Origin: Aphanomyces cochlioides
Taxonomy: Eukaryota; Oomycota; Saprolegniomycetes; Saprolegniales; Verrucalvaceae
Direction of reading: 5' to 3'
Length of the DNA stretch: 64,000 nucleotides
Assembly: GCA_019828595.1 (NCBI GenBank)
Contig: JAHQRK010000011.1
Span: forward strand, 2,046,001 to 2,110,000
Shown here: piece by piece, positions 43,265 through 53,508 of the stretch
Layout: the number at the start of each line of letters is the position of its first letter
How positions within the stretch are numbered: position 1 is the stretch's first letter
Program-made: the position numbers and the translations under genes
The notes under the pieces: model-generated
Seen by the model: only the letters and a program-made list of their open reading frames with translations
Databases searched by the model: none
What the model was told of the DNA's origin: nothing

Positions 43265-44220
43265 CTAAGTCTTCCAAGTCGGTCTCTTGTTTGCGCTGGT
43301 CGCGTCGGTCATCTACGGCGTGTATCCCAACTACTTCAAGCAACTCCCCGACGTGCCGCCGTTCCAGCTCACCTGTCATCGTGTCGTCTCGTCGTTCGCA
43401 ACGCTCGTACCCGTCTTTCTGTGGCAAGCCGACTTGAAAACGTTCCGCGACATGGCGCTCCAGCCCCAAAGTGTGCTTGTTGTCGGCCTTCTCCATCGGT
43501 GGCATGTGGCGCTTTCTCTTGTGGGGCCTCGCCAACGACTACATCATTGAAACGAGCCTCGGCGACTTCATCAACCCCATCTTTAGCATCCTCCTCGCTG
43601 TCGTCGTGCTCAAAGAACGCCTGAGACTGCTCCAGTGGCTCTCTGTCATCCTTGCGATCGTCGGCGTCCTCGTGATCGCGATCGCGTATGGCAAATTCCC
43701 GTGGCTGGCCGTCTGCATCGGCGCGCTCTTGGCAGTCTAAGGGCTCATCAAGCGCCTCGCACCGCTCGGAGCTGTCGAAGGCGTGCTGATTGAAATGGCA
43801 TGGCTCTCCATCCCCGCGATCGTCGGCTTGATTGAGTTTGAACACCACGGCACGGGCGCCTTTGGCCACATCAGCGGGACGCAAGACGCGCTCCTGGTCC
43901 TATGCGGCATCGTGACGGTCTTCCCGCTCTACCTCTTGTCCGATCCGCGCAGTTGATCTCGTTCACGCTCTTTGGCGTCATCCAGTACATCAATCCGATC
44001 CTCAACTTCATCGTCGGCGCTGCGATCTACCACGAATCGTTTTCGACGTCCAAGTTGATCGCGTTCATCCTCGTCTGGGCGGCGCTCATTCTAGGGCATC
44101 ATCGTGCAGAGACGACAAGCTGTGGCGGCTGCCGAGAAGGAGAGCGTCCTAGACACCCACAGCGCTCCACAGAGCCCGACCGATGGCTTCCACGCGGTTG
44201 ACGATAGTCCACCCGTCTAA
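43265..44220 (+). pseudogene. RarD/EamA-type transporter, copy 6 (subgroup II, broken)
   Basis: Family sequence runs from FALVASVIYGVYPNYFKQL through LLWGLANDYIIETSLGDF, LKERLRLLQWLSV and HGTGAFGHISGTQD to a tail THSAPQSPTDGFHAVDD ending PPV at TAA 44218. It is broken by a frameshift near 43470, a TAA at 43738 in place of a tyrosine codon, a frameshift near 43938 and another near 44090. No good ATG is left at the expected start. It lies head to tail with copies 5 and 7. Confidence 0.9.
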
Positions 44221-44410
44221 CATCAAACATGACCACCGTTTAACTTTGCAGTCTTCCCCTTGAGTCGGCCCTTTCGGCGCGGAGGAAGAGCGCGGACAGG
44301 ATCGTCTCTTGATAGCTAGTTCAACACTTGAATCGCACCGCCAACACCACGAGAGACGACGACGTCTGGAGCCGACGTGGAGCTCCGGTGCACCATTTCC
44401 AGCATTGCCC

Positions 44411-45382
44411 ATGACGTCCAAAGTCGGTATCACGTACGCGGTCGTTGCCGCCGTCATCTACGGCGTCTATCCCATCTACTTCAAGCAACTTCCCGACGTG
44501 CCGCCGTTCCAGCTCGTGTGTCATCGTGTGGTTTGGTCCTTTGTGACGCTTCTTCCCGTCTTTCTGTGGCAAATCGACTTGACGGCATGGCGAGACGCAG
44601 CGTGCAAACCCAAAGTCCTCGGGCACTACTTGGCGTCCGGCGTCTTGATCGCTAACTTCTGGTGTTTTCTCCTCTGGGGCATCCACCACGACTACATTGT
44701 GGAAACGAGTCTCGGTGACTTCATCAACCCCATCTTTAGCGTCCTCCTCGCTGTTGTCGTGCTCAAAGAACGGCTGCGACTGCTGCAGTGGGTCGCCGTC
44801 GCGCTGGCGATTCTGGGCGTGCTTGTGATCGCACTCACGTATGGCCGCTTCCCATGGCTGGCCATCTCGATGGGGGCTCTCATTGCAACTTATGGCTTTC
44901 TCAAGCGTCTCGCGCCGCTCGGAGCGATTGAGGGCGTGGTCATTGAGATGGCGTGGCTGCTCCTTCCTGCGCTCGTCGGCTTGATTGCATTTGAACGCCA
45001 TGGCACGGGGGCCTTTGGCCACATCAGCGGCACGCAGAACGCGCTGCTTGTCCTCTCTGGCGTCGTGACGGTCTTTCCGTTGTTGCTGCTCTCGCGCTCA
45101 GCGCAGTTGATCTCGTTCTCGCTCTTTGGCGTGATTCAGTTCATCTATCCCATCATGAACTTCCTCGTCGGTGTCTTCATCTACCATGAACCGTTCTCGA
45201 CGTCCAAGTTGATCGGGTTCATCCTCGTCTGGCTCGCCCTCTCCTTGTACACTGTCGAAGGCATCCTCGCCGAGAAACAACACAGAAGCACCGACAAAGA
45301 CACCACCATGAAGAGCGACAAGGATTGCACGCCGCAGACGCCAACGTCGACCTTCAAGACCATCGACAGTCCTCTAGTGTAG
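44411..45382 (+). CDS. RarD/EamA-type transporter, copy 7 (subgroup II)
   Basis: The frame is open from 44309, but ATG 44411 (MTSKVGITYAVVAAVIYGVY) matches the other family starts and gives 323 residues. A CCATTTCCAGCATTGCCC promoter-like string precedes it. Motifs: YFKQLPDVPPFQLVCHRVVW, SLGDFINPIFSVLLAVVVLK, ERLRLLQW, YGRFPWLAI, SLFGVIQFIYPIMNF, YHEPFSTSKLIGFILVWLAL. The tail ends TPTSTFKTIDSPLV. Intact. Confidence 0.92.
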   Translation: MTSKVGITYAVVAAVIYGVYPIYFKQLPDVPPFQLVCHRVVWSFVTLLPVFLWQIDLTAWRDAACKPKVLGHYLASGVLIANFWCFLLWGIHHDYIVETSLGDFINPIFSVLLAVVVLKERLRLLQWVAVALAILGVLVIALTYGRFPWLAISMGALIATYGFLKRLAPLGAIEGVVIEMAWLLLPALVGLIAFERHGTGAFGHISGTQNALLVLSGVVTVFPLLLLSRSAQLISFSLFGVIQFIYPIMNFLVGVFIYHEPFSTSKLIGFILVWLALSLYTVEGILAEKQHRSTDKDTTMKSDKDCTPQTPTSTFKTIDSPLV

Positions 45383-46790
45383 TCATAAGTCAGTGGTAAC
45401 ATGGTCACATAAGTCCTTGGTGTCGATCTCGCCGGGGGGGCGGGGGGGGGGTCATAGTCAGCAATGGAACTCTCCGTTGGCGAGATTCCTCCATACTGTG
45501 GGTACAGCTATAAGGGGGGCGAGTAGGTTCCGCCCATGCAGAAGAAATCCCGCGGCGCTCGGTCGAGAGTCCACTGGACTTGTTCAAAGTCATCAATGAC
45601 GTGGCGGCAAGTACGACTACCAACATTCACGAAGTATATTTTTGACTGAATTTTCAACATAGATTTGGAAATTGGAGCAAAATTTTATATTGATCAAAGT
45701 ATGACAACAATAGTGTGAGATGGGTGCGAGAGATAGAAGGCTCGCTCGGCACAAGGATAATGGGTGTAGTTCTTTGGTGTACGGCTTTCGACTCCCAGGG
45801 GGCGAGGCCAAGCGCAAATAACGTGGGGGAAACTGGGAAAGATGAACTTGGGGAAGTTCGGGAGGGAAAGTGTGGTCTTGCTACCCGACAAGACTGTGCC
45901 AGACTTGGGCACGGGTACAGGGCAATACAGAAAGGGGGGAAACAGTACAGGAGAGGTCGGCGCACACAATGAAAGGCACACACAACCGACACAGGACACC
46001 GCCGCAGCAAATAAAGACAGTCAACGGCTCCAACGACAATTCTTGGTGTAGTAAACTTCTCGGCAGTGGTCGTAAGGACTCAGTGATCCATACAAGGCAA
46101 AAGCGGAAGTTTTTTATCGTCTTTAACCTCAAATTCTCTCACTAAAGGTTGCTCACGTCTCGTTGACTGGTTCTTGTGGCTCTGAGCTCTTTCTTGCCTT
46201 CGTTTCTTTACGCCTCGAGTTGCTTACACTCCCGATGGCTGGCCTCCGCCGCTCTGAACTCTTCATTGGTACAAAAGGCATTCTTGGCAGGCCCACGTTG
46301 GCTAGTGTCGCTGTACTTTGCCAAGCTCCGGGTTGTCGATCCTGCAAACAGTATCGACGGCGCGCCCACAGCAGTAATTGGCCATCGAACCCTGTCTGAT
46401 TTCGATTGGTGGGTTCAAGTTCGCCACCCAGGTCGCGTCGTCGCTAGGGCGAATGTTCGGTTGCTTTGTTTCTTGCTTCGGGGCGTGCCGTGTCCTGGTC
46501 GGCTTCAGCTGAGGGGGTTCCTCACTTCTCCTCCCTAACTTCGCCTCACACATATACTTCTTGAGGTCTTCCCGGTCACAATAGGGTTAACCCATTGGTG
46601 AGAGATTTGTCCTTGTGGTGAGACAACTAAATTTTGTGAAAAAGATCCAAAAGCAGATATCCCTTGGCTGGATTGAAGTCGACGTCGCGCTGCTGGAACT
46701 GCAAGACGGAGGCCACTGTTGTCGCCACAGCATGATGGCTCTGTCGTGTTGGCCGACAGACGTGGCGTGGGATCATTGTCAAAGTTGCTC
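45383..46790. other. 1.4-kb spacer, no gene recognised
   Basis: Contains a poly-G tract (45435-45452) and G-rich stretches near 45780-45960. Frames here are short and lack family features. Confidence 0.5.
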
Positions 46791-47688
46791 ATGACGTCCA
46801 CGGTTGGCCTGGCGTATGCGGTGGTTGCCGCCATCATCTACGGCGTGTATCCCATCTATTATATTTCAAACAGCTCGCTGACGTGCCGCCGTTCCAACTC
46901 GTGTGCCATCGGGTGGTTTGGTCCTTCGTGATGCTACTGCCTGTCTTTCTATGGCATGTCGACAAAAAGAGGTTTTGCAACACTGTCGTGAAGCCTAGAG
47001 TCCTCGGCATGTACTTGTTGTCTGGCGTTAACATTGTTGGCTTGTGGTGTCTTCTCATCTGGGCGATCCAAAGCAATTATATCGTTGAGATCGCCTCGCC
47101 GTCGCGCTCGCAGTCATTGGCATTCTCGTCATTGCTATTGCGTATGGTCAATCCTCATTGTTGGCCATCTGCATCGGCCTTCTCACTGCCATTTGTGGAG
47201 TCTTCAGGCGCGTGGCGCCGCTCGGAGCGATCGAAAGTGTCTTCCTGGAGATGACATGGATCTCCATTCCGGCATTCGTCACCTTGATGGAATTTGAATA
47301 TCATGGCACGGGGGCCTTTGGACATATCAGCGCAACGCAAAACGCGCTTCTGGTCGTGTTTGGCGTCGTGACAGTGCTTCCGTTGCTCCTGCTGTCGTGC
47401 TCAGCACAATTGATCTCGTTCACGCTCTACGGTGTCGTCCAATTCATCAATCCGATTATCAACTTTCTTGTCGGCGCACGCATCTACCACGAACCGTTCT
47501 CGACGTCCAAGTTGGTCGGGTTTGTCTTTGTCTGGCTCGCGCTCGCATTGTTCACTGTCGAGGGCCTCGTCGTCCAGAAACGAGCTACGCATGCGGACAA
47601 AGCTGCCGCCAGTGCCGCCGTCGACACGGAGAGCGTGCTGCAAACTGCAAGCCAAGATTTCCAGGCTCTCGATAGCCCTCCAGCATGA
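46791..47688 (+). pseudogene. RarD/EamA-type transporter, copy 8 (subgroup II, broken)
   Basis: Starts MTSTVGLAYAVVAAIIYGVY at ATG 46791, preceded by a TCATTGTCAAAGTT promoter-like string. An insertion in TATTATATTTCAAACAG (about 46855-46872) shifts the frame. Near 47090 about 35-40 codons covering the SLGxFINP..LKERLRLLQW block are missing, joining NYIVEI to VALAVIGILVIAIAYG in another frame. The second half (47158-47688) is open with a tail SQDFQALDSPPA. Confidence 0.9.
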
Positions 47689-47732
47689 TCCAGGGACGCA
47701 CTAATATGCATTAGCCATTGTTAACTTGCTCG

Positions 47733-48685
47733 TTAAGGATCTTTGACGTCAATTGCATGGTCAACTAGATGGAAATCCCCGCTGGGGGTCACACCACTGT
47801 CTGTGGGAGTTGCCGTGCCCGCCGTCGTCGCGGGGCGTTTCTTGAAGAGGAGGCCTTCCACCGCATACATGGCGAGCGCCAGCCAGACCAAGATGAACCC
47901 AATGAGCTTGGACGTCGAGAACGGTTCGTGGTAGATCGCAGTGCCAATGATAAAGTTGAGAATGGGACAGAAGTACTGGATGATGCCCAAGAGAGACAAG
48001 GGAATGAGGCGCGCCGAGTAGGAAAACATGAGCAGGGGAAAGACCGTCACGATGCCGCACAGGACAAGGAGAACGTCTTGCGTCGCGGTGACATGGCCCA
48101 ACGCACCCGTGCCTTGGACTTCACACGAGATCAAATACGCCAGAGCGGGCACAACGAGATAGGCCATCTCGATCGTGACACTCCACACGGCGTTCAATGG
48201 CGCAAGCTTCTTTCACAAAGCCATAGAGAGCCAAGAGCGCACCGATACTGATGGACAGCCAAGGGAACTTGCTGTACGCGATCGCGATCACAAGCACGCC
48301 GATGATGGCAAGACCCACGGCCGCCCATTGCCACATGCGGAGCCGTTCTTTGAGCACAACGACTGCAGCGAGGACAGTTCATGAAGAAAGCAAGGCTGAT
48401 TTCAATGATATGGTCTTGAGCGACGCCCCATTGATACAGCAACCACATGCCACCCATGGCGCCACCCGACACCACATAAGTACCGAGGATGAGCGCTGTT
48501 TCTCGAAAGGTTTTCCACTCAACTTGCCATAGAAAGAGAGGAACGAGCGTGACAAAGGACCAGAGCATGCGATGTCATGCTAGTTGGTACGGCGGGACGT
48601 CGGGGAGTTGCTTAAAGTAGACGGGATAAATGCCGTAGATCGCAAAGGCCGTGGCCGCGAATGCGATCCCGATCTTGGCACTCAT
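47733..48685 (-). pseudogene. RarD/EamA-type transporter, copy 9 (subgroup I, broken)
   Basis: Minus strand from MSAKIGIAFAATAFAIYGIY (48685). It has TGA at 48575 where a CHR cysteine is expected, a short deletion within ALKPKVLG (reads ALILGTY), a deletion near 48380 that removes part of the FMNPxFSVLLAV block, and a frameshift near 48200. The last 154 codons are open and end SGDFHLVDHAIDVKDP. Its tail lies 45 bases from the tail of copy 8, convergent. Confidence 0.9.
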
Positions 48686-49308
48686 GACGGCGACTTGTAT
48701 AATGAAACCAGCCCTTCCATCGCTAGCTAGAGGCGATTGAGCTCGTTCGATGGCTAGCATTGTTGTTACTTGTTCCAATGATGATGCTGTCGACTTTGTT
48801 GACGCCAAGCAACCACGAAATTCGGGAAAATCAACGAGTTGTGTCCAGGGCGGCAATTGTTGAATGACGAGACTCTCTAGCTACACACGACTGCTTCTTG
48901 GAGAGCTATTGCATTGCCTACGAGGCATCAAGGCGCTGGAGAGTGAGGAGGTGGTGTAGCTTTCACCTTCAGCTTGCGGGAACCGATGACGCTGCCCTTT
49001 GGTCATCGGGACAAACACTTGGCCAAGGTGTCAGAGTCGGCTCCACGTGGCGTAACTAACTTTAGAAAGCAGTGATTAGTCAGGGCGTCATCATGCTTGG
49101 TTGCATCAAGAGCGTCATTATTCTTGCTGAATCCGTAAGCCCCCTCTCATGGCTGCCTATCTAGAATCGACTCGTCGTCAGCTTATGCTCATTGCCGCTT
49201 TTAGCGCGATAGCGGACACTCCTGACGAAAGCTCAAGACCAATGGAGCTCATGAAATGAATGGATTGTCCCTTTGTCTCTGTTAAATATGAAAGCTGTAG
49301 CTCCTCGA
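48686..49308. other. Spacer, no gene
   Basis: No feature recognised between copy 9 and inverted duplication 2. Confidence 0.5.
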
Positions 49309-49309
49309 C

Positions 49310-50323
49310 TTAAACTTCTTGCTCGACGAGGGAAAAGTCCCCCGTCGGAGTCGACGGGAGAGTCTCCGCACCGTCCTTGGCAGCAAGATCACTCTCGGTT
49401 GGAGTTGCAATCGGGATTGCCGCTGATGATGGTTTCTTCACGACAAGGCCTTCAATGCCATAAGTCGCCAATGCCAACCACACCAAGATGAACCCGACCA
49501 GCTTGGACGTCGAGAACGGCTCATGGTAGACGCCAGCGCCAAGGATGAAGTTGAGGATGGGACCGATGTACTGGATGAGACCCAAGAGAGAGAATGGAAT
49601 CAAATGCGCCGCATACCCAAACAACAGAAGCGGCACCACCGTCACGACGCCGCTCAGGACAAGCAAGACATGCTGAGTCGCACTGACGTGGCCGAAAGCA
49701 CCCGTGCCTTGGACTTCACATGCAATCAGGTAAGCCTGGGCTGGCAGAAAGAGATACGCCATTTCAATCGTCACACTCTCCACGGCTTTCAATGGCGTCG
49801 TGCTCTTCATAAAGCCGTACAGAGCCAAGAGCGACCCGATACTGATAAACAGCCACGGAAACTTGCCGTAAGCTATCGCGATCACAAGCACACCGAGAAT
49901 CGCCAGACCCACAGACACCCATTGCCACACACGGAGTCGTTCCTTGAGCACAAAGACTGCAGCGAGGACACTGAAGATTGGGTTCATGAAGAAGCCAAGG
50001 CTGATCTCAATGATGTGACCTTTGGTGATTCCCCACTGATACAACAACCACAAGCCGCCGATCGCGATACCCGAGACAAAATACGCACCGAGGACCTTGG
50101 GTTTGAGTGCAGATTCACGGAATGTCTTCCACTCGACTTGAGATACGAAGAGGGGGAGCAGTGTGATGAACGACCAGAGCATGCGATGACATGCCAATTG
50201 GAACGGCGGGACATCGGGGAGTTGTTTAAAGTAGACTGGGTGCCAGTCTACTAAAGATTGGCACCCAGTCTACTACATGGCAAAGGCGGTGGCGGCAGAG
50301 GCGATGCCGATCTTGGCACTCAT
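49310..50323 (-). pseudogene. RarD/EamA-type transporter, copy 10 (subgroup I, 5' lesion)
   Basis: The start MSAKIGIASAATAFA (50323) is followed by ATG TAG, stop at 50273-50275. In place of the expected AIYGxYPVYFKQL there is a 24-bp net insertion that forms a hairpin (50230-50274). The frame then reopens as PVYFKQLPDVPPFQLACHRM and stays open for all later segments, with tail TPTGDFSLVEQEV. An internal start such as the Met of CHRMLW would drop the first membrane helix. Identical to copy 11. Confidence 0.88.
50230..50274. repeat. Foldback hairpin in copy 10
   Basis: 15-base arms (gtagactgggtgcc plus one base) around a 15-base loop; the outer part replaces normal codons of the gene. Mirror of 51228-51272. 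Confidence 0.85.
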
Positions 50324-50461
50324 GATGGCGAGTTGAAGAATGAAAGGATCGTTGCGATGGCACTTTCACTTGTCGCAGTGATGATGTTGCTCCATGGTTG
50401 ATGCTCGCCGACAGGATTTTTCATTCAGTCGTGAGACAAACTAGCATACAAATTCCAAGTC

Positions 50462-51040
50462 TAATTCGAACAGAGAGTTCATAATTGACTATTTTTAGAT
50501 CGGAATACACTTCCGTCAGTACTTTTGTACAGTAGTCTCCAACTTGACACTCTTGGCGGAACTTTGTTCTCATTGATGTGAGGATATGCCACGATATCTA
50601 CACTGCTTGAATGTTAAGGCTGCTGCTGTATGCCAATTGTCAAGCGTGGCAAACCGAGTGAAGCATCCGTGGGGCGTTATTTCAACCTTGAACGCGAAAA
50701 AAAAAACATCTCCCTGTGATGCCGCTTTCTTCGAGTCAGTAAATATCCACGACTCCAGGTATGACTGTCTTGGGTAAGACTCATGATTGCCCAGCTGGCA
50801 CAACATGCAGCATCACCTCAATGCACCTAGTTACCCCCAACTTTTAACAAGACAACAAACCCAACTTGAGATTTCAACTTGCGTTGGTTTCCAATGTTGC
50901 GGGTGAAGATTGCTAGCTATATACTAGTCGCTACAGGAGTCGAGAGGACTTCCTGCACTTGGCAACGACGGAAGTGTGTTCCGTCTCGTCAAATGAATCC
51001 AGGAGTTTCTTCCTCTGATTTCATACAGTAGTTGTCTTTT
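50462..51040. other. 579-bp spacer of inverted duplication 2
   Basis: No gene. It holds a poly-A run near 50698-50707 and weak symmetric remnants of the arms. Confidence 0.6.
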
Positions 51041-51178
51041 GACTTGAAATTTGTATGCTAGTTTGTCTCACGACTGAATGAAAAATCCTGTCGGCGAGCA
51101 TCAACCATGGAGCAACATCATCACTGCGACAAGTGAAAGTGCCATCGCAACGATCCTTTCATTCTTCAACTCGCCATC

Positions 51179-52192
51179 ATGAGTGCCAAGATCGGCATCG
51201 CCTCTGCCGCCACCGCCTTTGCCATGTAGTAGACTGGGTGCCAATCTTTAGTAGACTGGCACCCAGTCTACTTTAAACAACTCCCCGATGTCCCGCCGTT
51301 CCAATTGGCATGTCATCGCATGCTCTGGTCGTTCATCACACTGCTCCCCCTCTTCGTATCTCAAGTCGAGTGGAAGACATTCCGTGAATCTGCACTCAAA
51401 CCCAAGGTCCTCGGTGCGTATTTTGTCTCGGGTATCGCGATCGGCGGCTTGTGGTTGTTGTATCAGTGGGGAATCACCAAAGGTCACATCATTGAGATCA
51501 GCCTTGGCTTCTTCATGAACCCAATCTTCAGTGTCCTCGCTGCAGTCTTTGTGCTCAAGGAACGACTCCGTGTGTGGCAATGGGTGTCTGTGGGTCTGGC
51601 GATTCTCGGTGTGCTTGTGATCGCGATAGCTTACGGCAAGTTTCCGTGGCTGTTTATCAGTATCGGGTCGCTCTTGGCTCTGTACGGCTTTATGAAGAGC
51701 ACGACGCCATTGAAAGCCGTGGAGAGTGTGACGATTGAAATGGCGTATCTCTTTCTGCCAGCCCAGGCTTACCTGATTGCATGTGAAGTCCAAGGCACGG
51801 GTGCTTTCGGCCACGTCAGTGCGACTCAGCATGTCTTGCTTGTCCTGAGCGGCGTCGTGACGGTGGTGCCGCTTCTGTTGTTTGGGTATGCGGCGCATTT
51901 GATTCCATTCTCTCTCTTGGGTCTCATCCAGTACATCGGTCCCATCCTCAACTTCATCCTTGGCGCTGGCGTCTACCATGAGCCGTTCTCGACGTCCAAG
52001 CTGGTCGGGTTCATCTTGGTGTGGTTGGCATTGGCGACTTATGGCATTGAAGGCCTTGTCGTGAAGAAACCATCATCAGCGGCAATCCCGATTGCAACTC
52101 CAACCGAGAGTGATCTTGCTGCCAAGGACGGTGCGGAGACTCTCCCGTCGACTCCGACGGGGGACTTTTCCCTCGTCGAGCAAGAAGTTTAA
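51179..52192 (+). pseudogene. RarD/EamA-type transporter, copy 11 (identical to copy 10)
   Basis: ATG 51179, TAG at 51227-51229, then an open frame in the same phase to TAA 52190. From residue LACHRMLW onward it has SLGFFMNPIFSVLAAVFVLK, ERLRVWQW, AYGKFPWLFI, SLLGLIQYIGPILNF and YHEPFSTSKLVGFILVWLAL. A TTTCATTCTTCAACTC promoter-like string precedes the ATG. The first in-frame ATG after the lesion is at 51320. Confidence 0.88.
51228..51272. repeat. Foldback hairpin in copy 11
   Basis: 51228-51242 (core gtagactgggtgcc) pairs with 51258-51272 (core ggcacccagtctac). The inner arm CCAGTCTAC is genuine gene sequence (codons for PVY), the outer arm its inverted copy. The loop repeats part of it (gtagact). 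Confidence 0.88.
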
Positions 52193-52193
52193 G

Positions 52194-52510
52194 CGTTCGA
52201 GTCATTAGGAACACCATAGCTAGCATATTTACATCATTAATGCATTCAATTCACAAGTTTGCTCGCATTAAAGCTGTACAAACTCGAACTAGCCTCAATG
52301 AAAGAATGCTGGATTATTCCCCTCGGTCTTGCCGCCATTAGTGGCTACGCAGGAGCTAGCTAGCCATGGGTCCTTCCACTTCACTAACGCCAATGCCTGC
52401 TGAGAGGAAACATCATCTAGAGTGCTGTCGTAGCCTTTGGAAGGATGGATGGATAGAGTACTTCGATTAATTAATGAGCTTTATATACGTATAGTAGTTA
52501 AAAAATTTGA
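52194..52510. other. Spacer, no gene
   Basis: Nothing recognised between copies 11 and 12, which are convergent. Confidence 0.5.
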
Positions 52511-53485
52511 CTACACGGTGTCTTCGACGGGTTTAAAGCCCGTGCTTGGCGTATCAGGGACAGAATCCACATCCTTCTTCTCGACGTCGCTGTCGATTGT
52601 CGTCTCCTTCTCAGCGTGTCGGCGTATGATGATGCCCTCGACGGTATACAAGGCGAGGGACATCCACACCAAGATGAACCCGATGAGTTTGGATGTGGAG
52701 AACGGCTCATTGTAGATCGCGACGCCAATGACAAAGTTCATGATCGGGCCAATGTATTGGAGCAAGCCCAAGAGGGAGAACGAGATCATGTGCGCCGCGC
52801 TGGCAAAGAGGAGCAGTGGAAAGACGGTCACGAGGCCGGCGAGTACAAGCAGAGCGTTTTGAGTGCCACTCACATTGGCAAAAGCCCCCGTGCCGTGGAC
52901 TTCAAAGGCAATCAGACCACCGAAAGCTGGCAAAAAGAGATAGCCCAATTCAATTGTCACGCCTTCGATCGCTTTCAACGGCGCGGTGCTCTTGACAAAG
53001 CCATACATGGCGAGGAGGATGGCAATGCTAAAGGCGAGCCATGGGAATTTACCATACGCGATCGCAATCACGAGACATCCGAGAATGGCCAGCGCGACGG
53101 AAACCCACTGCCACAGTCGCAATCGTTCCTTGAGGACCACGACCGCCAAGAGGACACTAAAGACGGGGTTCATGAAGAAGCCCAGACTCGTCTCGACAAT
53201 GTAATTGTTGGCAATGCCCCAGAGAAACAAGTACCACATGCCACCGAGCGACAAACTCGAGACCAAGTACGTAGCAAACACTTTGGGCTTGAGCGCCGTC
53301 TCGCCAAAGGTCTTCCAGTCGACTTGCCATACAAACAGCGGCACGAGCAACGCAAACGACCAGACGACGCGGTGGCACGCGAGCTGGAGCGACGGCACGT
53401 CTGGAAGCTGTTTAAAGTACACGGGGTAGATGCCATACGTGACAAAGGCTATACAGGCATAGATGACACCAGTCTTGGCGCTCAT
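52511..53485 (-). CDS. RarD/EamA-type transporter, copy 12 (subgroup I)
   Basis: A 324-residue intact protein starting MSAKTGVIYACIAFVTYGIY. Motifs: PVYFKQLPDVPSLQLACHRV, SLGFFMNPVFSVLLAVVVLK, ERLRLWQW, AYGKFPWLAF, SLLGLLQYIGPIMNF, YNEPFSTSKLIGFILVWMSL. The tail ends PDTPSTGFKPVEDTV. It has one of the best Inr/FPR matches just before its start. It indicates what copies 9-11 looked like before they broke. Confidence 0.92.
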   Translation of the reverse strand: MSAKTGVIYACIAFVTYGIYPVYFKQLPDVPSLQLACHRVVWSFALLVPLFVWQVDWKTFGETALKPKVFATYLVSSLSLGGMWYLFLWGIANNYIVETSLGFFMNPVFSVLLAVVVLKERLRLWQWVSVALAILGCLVIAIAYGKFPWLAFSIAILLAMYGFVKSTAPLKAIEGVTIELGYLFLPAFGGLIAFEVHGTGAFANVSGTQNALLVLAGLVTVFPLLLFASAAHMISFSLLGLLQYIGPIMNFVIGVAIYNEPFSTSKLIGFILVWMSLALYTVEGIIIRRHAEKETTIDSDVEKKDVDSVPDTPSTGFKPVEDTV

Positions 53486-53489
53486 GTGT

Positions 53490-53508
53490 CAAATTTGAAA
53501 ATGAGCAA
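53490..53508 (-). promoter_or_regulatory. Inr+FPR core promoter of copy 12
   Basis: Minus-strand TTGCTCATTTTCAAATTTG matches GCTCATTYYNCAWTTT at nearly all positions and ends a few bases before the ATG (53485). Confidence 0.65.

Larger units (their letters stand above)
49309..50461. repeat. Inverted duplication 2, left arm (about 1,153 bp)
   Basis: Reverse complement of 51041-52193; paired positions sum to 101502. Only one difference was seen, close to the inner end (50455/51047). Beyond 50461 a diverged symmetric remnant persists (gacggaagtgt.tt at 50967-50980 faces 50504-50517, offset by 18 bases), so the original arms may have reached further inward. Confidence 0.9.
51041..52193. repeat. 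Inverted duplication 2, right arm (about 1,153 bp)
   Basis: Reverse complement of 49309-50461. It carries copy 11 whole, including its 5' hairpin lesion, so that lesion predates the duplication or has been shared by conversion. Confidence 0.9.
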
